Assembly: GCA_030512295.1 (NCBI GenBank)
Contig: JAULSR010000002.1
Location: forward strand, 1,798,001 to 1,862,000
Direction: 5' to 3'
DNA length: 64,000 nucleotides
DNA from: Bombardia bombarda
Lineage: Eukaryota > Ascomycota > Sordariomycetes > Sordariales > Lasiosphaeriaceae
The notes under the pieces are model-generated. The model made no database searches and was not told where the DNA came from. It worked only from the letters and a program-made list of their open reading frames with translations. Numbering within the stretch: the stretch's first letter is position 1; each line of letters begins with the position of its first letter. Made by a program: the position numbers and the translations under genes. Shown piece after piece: positions 11,917 to 25,529 of this stretch.

Positions 11917-14900
11917 ATTCTTCAACCTCCATATACCATACGGTAACGATCGAGCCGGTTACTATAGTAGGCAATAACCGCGGGAAAGGAAAAGCCACTC
12001 CTCAAGCTAGCCCGTTACAGAGGACCGCCTTCGAAAACTTTAAGAATATCAATAATCAAACTCCCGATTATTAAAAAAAAGGAGAGTCCCCAACTATAAA
12101 AGCTTAACCAACGCTGGAACTCCCAGCCACCCCCTTCACTATAAACACCCAACAGTTCTAAACCATAATAATATAAGCCATAGCCAACGTCTCCACTAGT
12201 TTCGGTAACCTCGGCGCCATTCTAGCCAATCTTAATAATTAAGGAGGGCCGTCTCGGCCGAAAAACGACCGCCCCCCTGCCTACGCAGTCAGCAAGTTAA
12301 AGGTTAACGCTTTCTTTTAAGATAGGGAAGATTAGATCTAAGCTATAGAATAAAGGAATGCCACCCGCTAAAATCAACCTTAGTAGCTTTAGGTCCAATG
12401 GGCTAGCACCTAGATAGAACCCGAGATATAATAGCAATAGCGGGCCTATTAGAAATAGCTTTATAACGGAGATTTCGAATAAATTATATAGCGGGAATTT
12501 AAAAATTACGTTAGTTCGAACTACCTCGATAATAAGTTTAACGAGGTCCAAGCTTATAAAGATTGGCTAGTATATAGTTAATACGGCAAATCTTTTTAGG
12601 AATTTTACCGGGAATGGGCTGCATTAGTCCGACGCTTCTTTAAAATAGAGATCGATAGCACTTTTATAAGTCGGGACTATTAGATCAAACTTAACCGCTT
12701 TTATTATAACCGGTATATTAAAGCCGTCCCTGACGTCACTTTAGCTAAAGACTATACCGAATAGTACGAACGTATTTAACTCGCTAGATTTTATTTATAG
12801 AACGGCAATAACCGAAATGCTTACTATAAGAGGCTGGGCTCTCCCACCAGTTTTGGCGAGTCCCGGAAACTGCCGCGCACTATAAAAGGAGCTTACTCGG
12901 GATTTCGCCACGACAAAGCCCGGATCTAGCGTGGCGAACTCCGAGATTTACCTATAAAAGACTCCCTCCCTTCGTACGAACCCCCTCCTCACGCACTACC
13001 AGCCACCTAAACGCCATTCCGCACGAGAGAGTTTATTATATACTATAACTATGGTAAATTGGGGCATGTATAACGCTAATATACCACCCCGCGTACTATA
13101 GCTACGCTAGGCTCGGACGCCCGGATCCAGAACGTCGGGATCGAGGATAACGATAACCCTAGTAATCTATATCCCGGCCCCTTTAATTTAGAAGATAATT
13201 CGGGAAACGAAAGGCAGTAAACGATAACTTTGATCGATTTACCTAAACCATTTATAAAAGGGTAAAGCCAAGCTTTACCTTTATTATTTAAAGCGGCACT
13301 TACTTCCGGCGCCGCGGTTAGAAAGCTACTTTATTAGCGGTAATTATCGACGTTAATACAGAGGTATAAGTTAATTATATAGATTATTGGTTTTACCGAA
13401 TATATTATATCCCTACCTTTTTAAAAGTTAAGGGTTTTAACCTACTATAATTTATTAACTCTAATAGTAGCCGAATAAAAAACCACGGCATTTTCTACTT
13501 TATTTTTTAACTTATAGATCTATATAAAAACGCCCGCTCCATTTCCTAATTCTTTTACGGGGTTAAGCGGCCGAAAGGGTCCCCATTAATATTATAAAGA
13601 AACCTAAGCATAGGATTTAAAGGTATAACTTTCTATATTACCCTTAACACCTTCGAATAGGGTCGTTATTCGGAGATTTCGCCGAAAAAAATCGTTTAAA
13701 ACGTCTTCGATAATATTCTTGTTTTTATAGCTATAATTTCTAACGTTATTATCGGATTTAAAAAAAGCTATATTAATATATTCAACGGTTTAAAGCTAGA
13801 GCTAGGCCTAGCACCTTTACCCTTAAAACTCGCCCACTATACGGCCGTTTTTTCGGAATAAATAACTTAAAAACTTAATATTTTTAAAAAAGCCGAATAT
13901 TATATCGATTTAATAAAAGGATCTATATTATTATAAAGCTATATTTATTTATTTAATTAGGCTTAATTTAACGAACTAGCCTTTTATATTTGGAAAAACC
14001 TTACTAACGGCCGGATTATAAAAAATAATAGCTTTACTAATATTTCTATTATTTTTATCTTTAAAAAAAATAAGATTATATATTTATATATAAATTATAA
14101 AAAATTAAATAAAATTATTATTAAAAACTAATACCTATTATTATTAATTAACGATTTTATAAACCGCTTTATTAATATTCGGTTTTTTATTAAGTTTAAT
14201 TTAAAAGATGCTTATTACTAGATTAAAATCCGTAAAATTAATTAATAAAAAACCGCTTTTAAAACCCGTTATAAATAGTTCGAATATACTATTATACCAT
14301 TTAAACTAACCAACGCGCCAGCTACTTTCCAAACTTATATTAATAAAGTTTTAATTAGTTTAATAAATATATTTTATATCGTTTATTTTAATAATATCTT
14401 TATTTATTCCGCTATTTGCGAAAAATATACCTATTATATTTTAAAGGTTCTTAACCGCTTTAAATAAGCTTAATTCTTTATTAAATAATTAAAATACTCT
14501 TTTTATTAGAATTAAATTAAATTTTTAAGTTTTATTATTAATTATTAAAATATTTTAATAAATTTAAGGCGAATTAAAGTTATTTAAAAATAATTTATAT
14601 TTTAATTAATTAAAAAAATATAAATTTTTTTCGGATTCGTTAACTTTTACCGCCGGTTTATTTATAAGTATTTTAAAATTATTACTTTTATTATTATCTT
14701 ATTAAAAAAAGAAGCGAACCTTTTCTAATAGCCGCTAAAAGCTAATACCGCTTTCGAGTAATTTAAATCGATTTTCGGCCAAACCGATTTCTTAATTTAT
14801 TAAGAACTAAGCCGTTAAACCCGAATCGAGACGGACGTTAATAATTAAACGATTTTAAAAATCTTCTTATAACTAATTAATTTATAATAACGCCTAATAA

Positions 14901-17228
14901 CCTACTAATCGAAAAAACTTATCGATATTAAACTTCGGTAAACTATTAATTAAAAGAAGCTTATCGCTATTATCGAATCCTTTAAGCACTAGGGCTATTA
15001 TTTAAGCGGTACCGACTAAAAATTCTTAGTTTTAACCGATTACGAAACATTTAAAAAAGTAATTATAGCCTTAGTTTGAAACCTTAAAAGCTATTTAATT
15101 AAATAAATATATTGCTTATTCTCTTTTGATTTTAATATCGAATACCGGCCTAGGGCTACTAACCTTACCGACCCCTTTTTTAAAAAATCCGATTATATAA
15201 TAAAAAAAATCGTTTATAACGATATATTACTTATTTTAATTAAAAAACTATAATTAATAATAGAATTATTAATAACTATAAAAGTAATTATAGCTTAAAT
15301 TAAAGTAAAAGTATAAAAAAAATCGTACTCCCAGAAATACCGCCGAACAGTTAAACGAATTAAATAAATTTTTTAACGTTTTTAAATTAAAAATATAATT
15401 AAAGTTTCAGCTATAACGCGCTTTACCTTCGGGGCTGCCGGACGTATTATATTTAATAAAACGGAGCCCCGAAAAAGGAGCTACTAACGGGACGGATATA
15501 CCCCGATAAAAGGGTTAGGACGCTATATTAAAAAAATTAATATAAATTCGCTAAAGCAAACGATCTCGCCAGAGCGGTCAAAATAAAAGGTCGAAGGGTA
15601 ATTATAGTAAAAAGCTTAAGGTGCCGACCTATTAATCTTTTATACGGTTATAATAAAAGTTTACGCTAGTAAGGTAGTTAAAGAATAGAATCTTAAGTAT
15701 AGGTTTTATAAGTTGATTATTACCTTTTAAAAAAGGGATTTTAAATATAAAAGCCGCATTAAGGAGGTGCTTAAAGGTTAAAAATACGCGGGTATTAGGG
15801 CTTAAAGTAAACTAAGAAACGATAACGTTAATAACGAAGGGGCTTTCCGTTATAAAGGTAGATTAATAATCCTTATCGCGCCCGTAATACGTAAAAAGCT
15901 CGTACGCTTATATTATAATAACCCTAAAGCCGGGCATTTTAGAAGCTGTAAAACAATAGATTTATTAAAGCGAAAATTCTATTAGAAAAACTTAAATACG
16001 GAAGTATAAGCTTATATAAAACAATATTAAATATACTTAAATAACCGGCAACCCTAACATAAGCTATATAATAGACTTAACTTATTACCGCTACTTATTT
16101 AACCTTTTAAAAAAATTAGCTTAAACTTTATTATTAAGTTATTACCTTATTAATATAAGGACCGTATTATAAATACCATCTTTATAATAATAAATCGGTT
16201 TACGAAAGTCGCGCTCTTTATCTTAACTACTATTACCGTTATAATAGCCGAATTAGCCCAATTGCTTTACGAGTATATGGAATGCCGATTCGGTACGCCG
16301 ATAAGTATAGTCTCCGACCGAGATTCCTTACTAACTAGTAAGTTTTAGGTAAAACTTTTTAAAGCCCGCCAAATTAAGCAAAGGCTCTCTACGGCCTACT
16401 ACTCGTAAACCGATAGCTAATTAAAACGAACGCACCAAAGCTTATAATATTATTTACGGTACTTCGCTGATAAAAAGGCCCAATAAGCGCTACTACTCCC
16501 TAAAGCCAAGTTTATATATAATAATAACGTATATACAATTATCGGTATAAGTCCGTTCGAGGCGTTATACGGCTACTACCCTCGAATAGCAGATTACGTA
16601 CCTTCGGCACAACTAAAGGTGCAAAAGGTTCATAAACGGTTAAACAAACTAACCTACCTAAGGGAAAAGATGTACCACCATTAGCAAAAGGCCGTAAACT
16701 CGCAAAAAAAGTACTACGACGCACGGCACCAATGGATCGAGTTTGAAGTAAGAAAGACAGTTGGACTCTCTATACAAAACTTCCGCTTTAAAACCGGAAA
16801 AAAGCTAGCACCAAGATTCATCCCGGTCAAAGTTACCGAAAGGATCGGCACATAAATATATAGGATCCGGCTACCGGCTAAATATACCCGACTTTATAAC
16901 GTCTTCCCTATCTCCCTATTAAAAAAGTGGTTAGTAGCTAAAGGACAGAAGGTACTGCCACTACCAAAACTAATCGAAGGAGAAAAAGAGTAGGAAGTGG
17001 AAAATATCGTGGAGCACAAGGATAAGGGAAAGCAAAGAAGGTTCTTAATTAAATGGGTAGGATGGCCCGCTAAGTATAACACTTGGGAACCTAGGGAACA
17101 CTTAGCCAACGCATAAAAAGTGCTCCAAAAATACGAGAAGAAAGCAAAACAAAGGTATAGGAAGTGGAACGATTAAAAAATAAAGGCTAGAAATCGACGA
17201 GGACGTTGACCTACGGGGGAGGGATAAT

Positions 17229-17466
17229 TATAAGGATATCGGACTTCCTTAAGCATATGCCAGTTATCCTACCAACTGTGTATATAAGTAGCGGCCCTCG
17301 CCCACCTTCCGTTGCGAGGGCCAGGTTAAAGTCTTACGCCAATACCAGTCATTGCTCGCCTTCTTAACTATCTTCATTACTCGCCTTCCTAGCTATCTTC
17401 ATTGCTCGCCTGCCCAGTTGTCTTTATTATGACCACCTTGATCAGGCGTACCTGCCTTCTCTTACA
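17229..17466 (+). repeat. 3' LTR of element C
   Basis: Same 238-bp length as 11679-11916; differences are mostly C/T and G/A. Followed directly by the TTTTT target duplication. Confidence 0.92.
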
Positions 17467-19675
17467 TTTTTATTTTCGGAACGTATTTTCGAATAATTAA
17501 TTTATCGCCCCGATCCCTTTTTATTAAAATACGTACGAAAGTAATACAAAAAGCAATAATAAAAATATATATTTTTAAAATAAAAAAATAAATATTTAAA
17601 GCTTTAAATACTTATAACGGCCCGAATAATTTAAAAATATTTAACCTTTTTCTTTAAAGCGAAATAAAAGTATAGTAAAAAGCTTATAAATGGACCGGCT
17701 TATATATATTATTCGTATACGATAAAGAAACTTATACGGTTAAAGTTAATAGTAAACTTATTAACTTCCGTATCGTAGTAATTAAACTATACTATTATAA
17801 TAACTTAATTATTACCCCGACTTAAAATAAAACTAAAAAACCTCGTAATAACGACGACCGCGATAATAAATGGACTCCTTTATAGGAAAAAATCTAAATA
17901 TTAAGGCGGCGAGGACGTCCCTTTAGGTTAAAGAATAAAGCGAAGCCGAACCTTAGTATAAATATAATAATAATTAAAGGCATAAACTTTATAATAACCT
18001 ATTTAATAACGAAAGAGATTAAGAATTATAATTTAATAATCCGACTCCGCTAAAAAAGGAAAATTTTAATAATTAACGAACCTTTTTCCCTTTTAATTAA
18101 AAAGAAATCGAGGCTCTTATTAAATAAAGGGTTTTTATATTCTAAAGGTATAACCCGGAGAAGTATGAAGGTATATATATTTTTAAGTCGCGTATAATAC
18201 GAAAGATTAAAAGTAAAGAAACGAACTTTTCGTACGAAAAATCCTAGCTTATAATATAAAGCTATAACGATTAAAATAAAAAATTAATATTAACGTAAAG
18301 CCTTATAATTTAACGAATAAGTTAACGAATTTTAATTACTTTAATATTTTTTTTAATCCGATAAAGAATAATACTATAAATTTAAAATATTACGTAAATA
18401 TATATATAATTTATAATAATATTTTAACGTATAATTTTAATTTATTTTTTTAAATAAATTCGTTATAACTATCTAAAAAAGACAATTATAAAGGTAGTTA
18501 AACCATTATATAGCATAATTAAAGTAGGTACGTATTAATAAGCAACTTATTTTAAATATTATCGAAATCGATTAAGTATAATTATATTAATTTACGATTT
18601 ATACTTATTAATTATATTAAACGATTTAAAGCATTTTATAGTCGTTAATATATAAACTAACGATACAATCGGCCTCAATAATCCAAGTTTCGAAGCTTTA
18701 AAAAAAGAAATAATTAAAAAAACTAAGTTTATAGCTAAATTAAAATAAAAACTAACTTCGGCTAACCCGCTTACGTTTAACGGATATATTTTAACTTTCC
18801 GAAAAGATAATATACTAGCTTTATAGTAAAAAAAGTAAAGTAAGAAGCTTAAAATTATAATTAATGTTTAAAAATATGTCGAATAGCGAATATGCGGCAC
18901 GTATATTACATCGATCTGTTAACTTAAAGCTGCATTCGACCTATCGGCGGCAGCATAATATAAAGAACCTACAAAAAAAACGTTATTAAAATAAATAAGC
19001 GAATTAAGTAGTAAATGGAATACGTTAACCGAAGTATTAATTATATTCCTTTCGATTTACGTACAGCTAGATTGTTCGTTTATGTAGACGCCTCATTCGC
19101 TAATAATAAAGACCTAAGCTCATAGATTAAATACGTAATTTTCCTAGCGAACAAAAAGACGGACGAAAGAAGCTTCACGATAATAAAAAACATAGTCCAT
19201 TAGTTATTAACCAAATATAAGCGGATTATAAAAAATGTACTAGCTTTAAAAATTTACGCGATAACTAACGGCGTTAACGTAAGTATTTCTTTCAATATAA
19301 CGATCAACATAATCCTAACCAAACTAAGCATCCCGAGTATCCCTATGATCGTTTGTACCGACTTTTTCTCTTTATACGAATGCTTAATAAAGCTGGGCAT
19401 TACGAAAAAGAAGCGGCTTATAATAAATATTATAAGTATGAGGCAGGCATATAAGAAGTAGGAAATCTTTGAAGTCCGTTGGATTAACGGCAACGATAAC
19501 CCGGCCGACGCAATAACGAAATCAACACCCAACCAATCCCTACAGGCCTTCATTAACAACAATACGTTAAAGGTAGGAATTTAGGCTTCCGTGAAGCGGA
19601 ATAGGAAGGACAACAAGTAGCAAGGCCCTTAATAAGGGAGGAAGTTAATCGTTAGAAAAAATAAAAGATTATTAG

Positions 19676-19927
19676 TGTCGGATTTACAATCAATTAGAGG
19701 CATATAGCCGTCAGGCTGTGACGGCTGTGATTGGTCGATAGGATGCAAAATAGTGGGGATTGGTTACGTGTTCTAGGAACCCCTCCAAACACCACCCACT
19801 TCCTATCCCCGTAGTTCGTAATCCTTTTACATAGAAAAGCAGATTAATATAATAACAATAACCCCCAACTAACCCGTTCTCTACAATTATTATAGTAACT
19901 CGTACGAATAACCTTGTTATTCCAATA
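19676..19927 (+). repeat. 3' LTR of Copia element D
   Basis: Begins TGTCGGATTTAC and ends TTCCAATA; 252 bp, the same as the 5' copy at 8307-8558. Confidence 0.9.
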
Positions 19928-22900
19928 TTAAAGTATAATTTAATAAATTATATATAAAAAAAGTTATTAATTTTAATATTATTAAATAGATTTAAAATAA
20001 TTATATATAATAATATTTTTAAAACTTTAAACGGTTTTTTTTATTTTAATATAAATTTATTTAGCGGTTTTTTTATATCGAAGTTTTTAACGTTTAATAT
20101 AATTAATTAGCCGACTTTATATTCGGGAACGTTGCTTTTTAATACGTTAGTATTAATTTTATAACGGTTTTAAATTTATTTTAAAAAAACGATAATTTTG
20201 TTTTATATTATATAAAATCGTTTAATAAATTCGATAATATAAAAAAACTTTTTTTTTTAAGCTTTTATAAGCTTAAGGTCCGGATTTTTATAAGGTTTAA
20301 TATTTATTTTTAAATAAAAATTATAATTAATAAAAAAAAAAGATATATTAATTATTTTTAAAAATATATTATTATTTATAAACTTTATTAAAAGGAGCTA
20401 ATTTATTTAATTATTTTATATTTAATCGATATAAGTTTATAAATATTATTTTATTTTTATATTTAATTGTTTAGTTTAACCGTTAATTTCAAGGTAAAAA
20501 GCGGAGGAGAGGTATAAAATAATATTAAACTTTTTTAAAAATATTCTTTAAAAAGTAAATATAAATTAAATATTTTTATTAAAAACGATTATATCGGAAT
20601 ATTTATAAAATAAATAAACTCGTTTAAGGAATTATTCGGTTAGTTTTAAAGTATTAAAAGTAATTATAGGTATATAATATTTTATTTTAATAAATTTATT
20701 TACGATTATTAAAATATATTTATAAGTTTTATTAGCTTTAATATATATAAGAAAAGGGGTAATATAATTAATAAAAATATTTTTTTATAAAATTAATAAA
20801 ATTAATAACGGTTTTAAGTATTTTTTAAATAATAATTTCGAGGTTTTTATTTTATTATATAATAAATAAGCGTTATAATAAGCCCGAATAACGGTGGTTA
20901 TATTTAATTAATAATAAATATAATTTATAAAGTTAATTATTTTAATTTTTTTAAATATTTTTTTAATTTAAAAGCGTAAATATTATAATTATATTTTTAT
21001 ATAAAATATTTAAATAAAAAATATCGTCGTTTTTTTTTATAAAAAGATTTTTTTTATAATTTAATTCGAAATATTTATTTTAATTATTATAAGTTTAAAT
21101 TAATTATAAACTTTTAATATTAAGGCTATAAAAAATGCTTTTTTAAACTATTTAAATATTATTAATAATTTAAAGTTTATTTTTAAAATATATTTTTTTA
21201 ATAAAATTATAAAATAGTTTCGTTATATTGAAAAACTATTTAATAAAAATCGATAAAAATTAATAAATTTTAAAAAATTAAAATTATTTCTTTATAATAA
21301 ATAAAAACTAATATTATAATTTTAATTTTTTTTTTTTATTTTAATATTTTTTAAAATAATAATAATACTTAAGTATTAATACATATAATATAAAATTCGC
21401 ATTTATTAACGTTAATTTATAACTTATTTTAAAAATCGTTTTAATATTATTTATATATATTAAATATATTTTTTTAAAATTAAAATAAATTAAAATATCG
21501 TTTAAATATATAATTATATAATTATTAAATACTTTATATAATATATTATTAATATAATATTAAAATATAATCGGTATTTTTAAAAGCTGAAAAAAGTTAT
21601 TAATAATTTATATAAATTAAAATAAATAATAAAAATTATTAATTATTTATAGCTTTCCGTTATTTTAATTTTATAAATTATATTTAAAGTTTATATATTA
21701 ATAGAAAAAGATACCTATTTTTAAAGAAATATTATTAACGTTTTAATAATTTTAATAAATATAAATTCTTTTTTTAATTTTTAATTAAAATAAAAATACT
21801 ATAATTCTTATTAAAAAAAGTCGAATAAACTTTTTTATTAAATTATTATTTAATTAATATTTAATAACTTTTAGTTTTATCGGTAATATAAATTTAATTC
21901 GAATATACGAGAGTTTATTTTTCGAAATAAGTTTTATTTTATAATTATAAAACTAATAAAACGGTAAAACATTTATTTTTAAAAAATAAATATATTTAAA
22001 AAATTATAATATTATTCGAGGATTTTTTTTTAAACTTTTTTTTAAATATATATTTTTTATTTAATTTAATAAAAAACTATTTAATATCTTTTTTATAATC
22101 TTTTTTAACGAAATAATATTATTAAAATAATAATCGATAAAATCGTAACATTTGTTTAAAAATAAAAACTTATAATATTCTAAATCCCCTTCTCCTTATA
22201 TTATTTAATATATTAGTTTTTAAATAATTTTAATATAAAATTAAGTTTTTAATTTATATAGCTTTTTCGAATTTTATTATAATAAATATATTAATTTATA
22301 ATTTTTTTATTTTATTATAAAAAAGAAGTTTTATATATTAAATAATTTAATATTTTAATTATTTATTAAATTTAAATTAATTATTATAAGCTTATTTTAA
22401 ATAAAATATTGAAAAATTATTAAAAGTTTTTTTTTTACGCCGGCGATTATTTTAATCGATAAAGGTATTTTTTTTCTTTTTAAATAATTTTTTTTATTTT
22501 ATAAAGTTCGATAAATTGCTTTAATTTTTTTTTATTAAGGATTTCTTTTATTATTATTTAATAAAGTATTTTTTTTATTTATTAATTATTAATATTATTT
22601 TATATTATTATTATTAAACGTAACTTCTGCTTTAATAACCTTTTTAAAACGTAAAAAAGTTTTAAAAGTAAATAATAATTATTATATTTATCGACGAAAG
22701 TTAAAACTTCTCGCTTTATATTATATAAAAATCGTATAATTTTAACTATAAAAACCGAAAATTAAAGGGTGATTTTTATTTAGGTCGGTAATTAATATTT
22801 ATATATATTTTTTATAATAATTAATCTTAAGTACGAACTTTATATAATTTATAAACTAAGCTTTTTTTATTTTATTTATTAATTTTAATAGTTTTAATTT

Positions 22901-25299
22901 TATAAATTTATATAAAAATAATTATAAATTATATATTAAAATAATATTTATAAATGTTTTTCCGCCGTATTTTAAGTTTATTAAAATTAAATTTTAATTT
23001 TACGTTATTATAATATTAAATAAAAAAAAAAAAATTAAATTATAATATTATTTATTATATTATATAAAATTAATTCTTTTTTTTCTTTATTATATTAGTT
23101 TATAACTTTTATTAATAATTTAAAACAAAGGTAATAAGTTTTTTTAATTATTAATCTTTTTTATAATAAAGCTTTATTATTAATATTATTATTATTATTA
23201 ACCCGGATAAAAAAATGCTTTAAAATTATTAATAGCCGTTTGTATAATATATTTTTCGCTTTAGTTTTAATAATTATTATTTCGGTTTTAATAATATTAA
23301 TTATTATTATAAAATCCATTATTTTAATAATTATTACCTTTAAATATTTTTTACGGCCGCCGTTTTAATAATAATTATAATTATTATTATTATTATAGTT
23401 TTTTATTTTTTTTAATTTTATTAATTTTAATTTTAGTTTTTATTATTATCGTTAAATTAATTAATATTTTAATTAGCGTTTAATTAAAATTATTTTATCG
23501 ATTAAAATATTTTTTTTTAATAATTTAAAGCTTATTAATTATTTTATTTTTATAATTAAATTAAATATAACCGATATAAATGTATTAAATATATATATTA
23601 TTATAATAATAAAAATTATATTTTTAAATAAATATTATAAATTTTTTATTATTATAATTAATTATATTAAAGTTTATTAATTCGCCCGTTTTAAATTTAT
23701 AATAATTAAAAATAAAAACTTTTAATAATTATTAATTATTTAAATTTTATTAATTTTATTAATAATTTTTAACTTTTTTTATTAATTATTAAATTAATGA
23801 AATAATTATATTATCCTTTATAATCTTTATCGCCCGAAAAATTAAAATTATAATTTAAAAATTTATATATTTTTATTAAAACTTTTTATATAAAATAAAT
23901 AACTTTATTAAACGGGTTTATATTTATAATATTAATTAAAATATCGAATTTTTAAAAAAAGGTAGCGAATTTAAAAAACTTACTTAATTAAATAAATTTA
24001 CGAATTTCACTATATTTTTATAATTATATTAATATTTATAAAACAATAACGAATATTTTAAAGAAAATTATTACCGTTTTTTATCGTTAAAAAACTAAAG
24101 AATATTTGTTAATTTTAATACCGGTTATTTTTTTATAAATATTAATTATTATTTTATTTTTAAATAAACGTTTATAAAAATAAGTTTAATATATTTATTA
24201 AGAAAATAATATAAATTAAAAACGAAATAATTTAAAATTTTATTTTTTTAATTTTCGAAAACGAATTAATTTTTTATAATATTTTTATTTTTTTTATAAA
24301 AATTTTAAATTTTAAAGGCGGACGTTATTAAAAGGGTTAAAGGATTAGAATATTAAAAACGGAAATTTTTTTATTATAAAGGTTATCGATTTCGGTAATT
24401 ATTTCGTTACGTTTAGTTTAAATTTAATTAATTTAAATTATAAAGTTTTTTAAATTTTTTTAACGAATATTATTCTTAATTATAACTTTTTAATAAATAG
24501 TTTATAATTTATTATTTTTTTAATAAAATTAATAATATTAATTTATAATATTATAAATTTTTTTTTAAGCTTATTAATTTATAAAAAATATTTGTTTTTT
24601 TAATTAATAAAAATATTTTTTTAGTTAATAATAACTTTTATAACGATATTAATTTAAATAAAGATGCTTTAAAAAGCTTTAAAATTTATATTATTTCTAT
24701 TCTTTTTAATTAATTCGATAGTTTTTATAATAAATTTAAAAAAAGTTAATTAATAAATAAATAATTTATATTATTATTTATACTACTTAAAGTTTAAACG
24801 AAATAAAAAAGGCTAAATCCTTCGAAATATTTTGTAAAAGTTGCTTTTTAGGTTACTTAAAAGGGGGGGTCCGTAGCCGGGGGGCTTATAAATAAAGTAA
24901 AAATAGTTATAATAAGCTAGTTTAATTTAATTAATATAAATATAAGTATTAAAGTATTTGTTTTATTAGGGGGTTAATCGTAATTATTAATTTAAATTAT
25001 AGTTATAGTCCTAAGAGTACTAATAATACTTAGTTAAATGCTCTAATTAGTTAGGAATTTTTTAGTAGTAAGTGGGTCGTTTTAATTGCTAGGTCTAGGG
25101 ATACGGCACGTTAGTAGGGCGCCCGAACCGGTCTTTTAAAAAGCTTTAATATGTTACGCTGTATGCAAACATTTCGCGACCGTTCGGTCGGTAAAAATAT
25201 AAAAGGGATCTTATAATAATATAAGGAAAAGGCTTTCTAATAATCTCGAAAAGATTATAGGAAAACAATTACGCGTAGTATAGTTAAGGTGCAACCAAC

Positions 25300-25529
25300 T
25301 ATGACGGGCTAAACCTCGGGTGCACTTTGTGATAATTGTAATTATACGCCGGAATTAACTATCCGTGTGCCCAGGCCAGGGTTTTATCCCTAGGAAGGCT
25401 AACTAAGGTGCTGACTAAGATGCTGACTAAGATGCTGACTAAGGGGCTGTCACGTGCTAGTGCCTTGGCGCTAAGGCGCTAGTACTCCACAAGCTATTCC
25501 ACGCTTAGGAGCGGGCTAGGCTCGTGATA
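25300..25529 (-). repeat. LTR of element B (5' LTR in element orientation)
   Basis: Same 230-bp repeat as 7644-7873, with the ends mutated to TATGAC and CTCGTGATA. Immediately inside, on the minus strand, GTTGGTTGCACCTTAAC is a candidate primer-binding site. Confidence 0.9.

Larger units (their letters stand above)
11679..17466 (+). mobile_element. full-length chromodomain Gypsy element C
   Basis: Complete 5,788-bp element with identical-length LTRs (11679-11916 and 17229-17466) and a perfect TTTTT duplication at 11674-11678 and 17467-17471. A purine tract GGGGGAGGGATAA precedes the 3' LTR. Order on plus: gag-like region 11940-13490, RT (catalytic region near 14378-14405), RNase H and connection 14800-15200, integrase 15900-16960 (DRDSLLTSKF, then GISPFEALYGYYP), and a chromodomain at about 16985-17113 (KWVGWPAKYNTWEP). 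The chromodomain places it among chromoviruses. Riddled with TAG/TAA, so inactive. It is a second copy of the family of element A. Confidence 0.92.
8307..19927 (+). mobile_element. Copia element D, interrupted by element C
   Basis: Bounded by 252-bp LTRs at 8307-8558 and 19676-19927. The flanks CTAAG (8302-8306) and TTAAA (19928-19932) match if the second copy took C-to-T and G-to-A changes. Plus-strand remnants show Copia identity: a gag segment near 9540-9830 (KFGGG..YDIL, then LKDKAK) and an RNase H region near 19067-19590 (YVDASFANNKDLSS, then a NGNDNPADA segment). Without element C it is about 5.8 kb, a normal Copia size. Multiple stops. Confidence 0.85.
7644..25529 (-). mobile_element. 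Gypsy element B (minus strand), itself interrupted by element D
   Basis: Bounded by two 230-bp LTRs (7644-7873 and 25300-25529) and by a perfect 5-bp duplication CTTTA at 7639-7643 and 25530-25534. Orientation is minus: next to the left LTR a purine tract reads AGACAGGGGGTAA on the minus strand, and an RT core IIYLNDILIY is read from 21516 down to 21487. The first catalytic Asp of the YxDD-type motif is Asn, as expected from G-to-A RIP. After removing element D its own sequence is about 6.3 kb. It lies inside the integrase region of element A. Confidence 0.85.

Noticed and set aside
16539..17109. Two minus ORFs in element C
   Set aside because: Antisense of the integrase and chromodomain remnants.
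19254..19562. 102-codon minus ORF inside the AT block
   Set aside because: Antisense shadow of the Copia RNase H remnant of element D.
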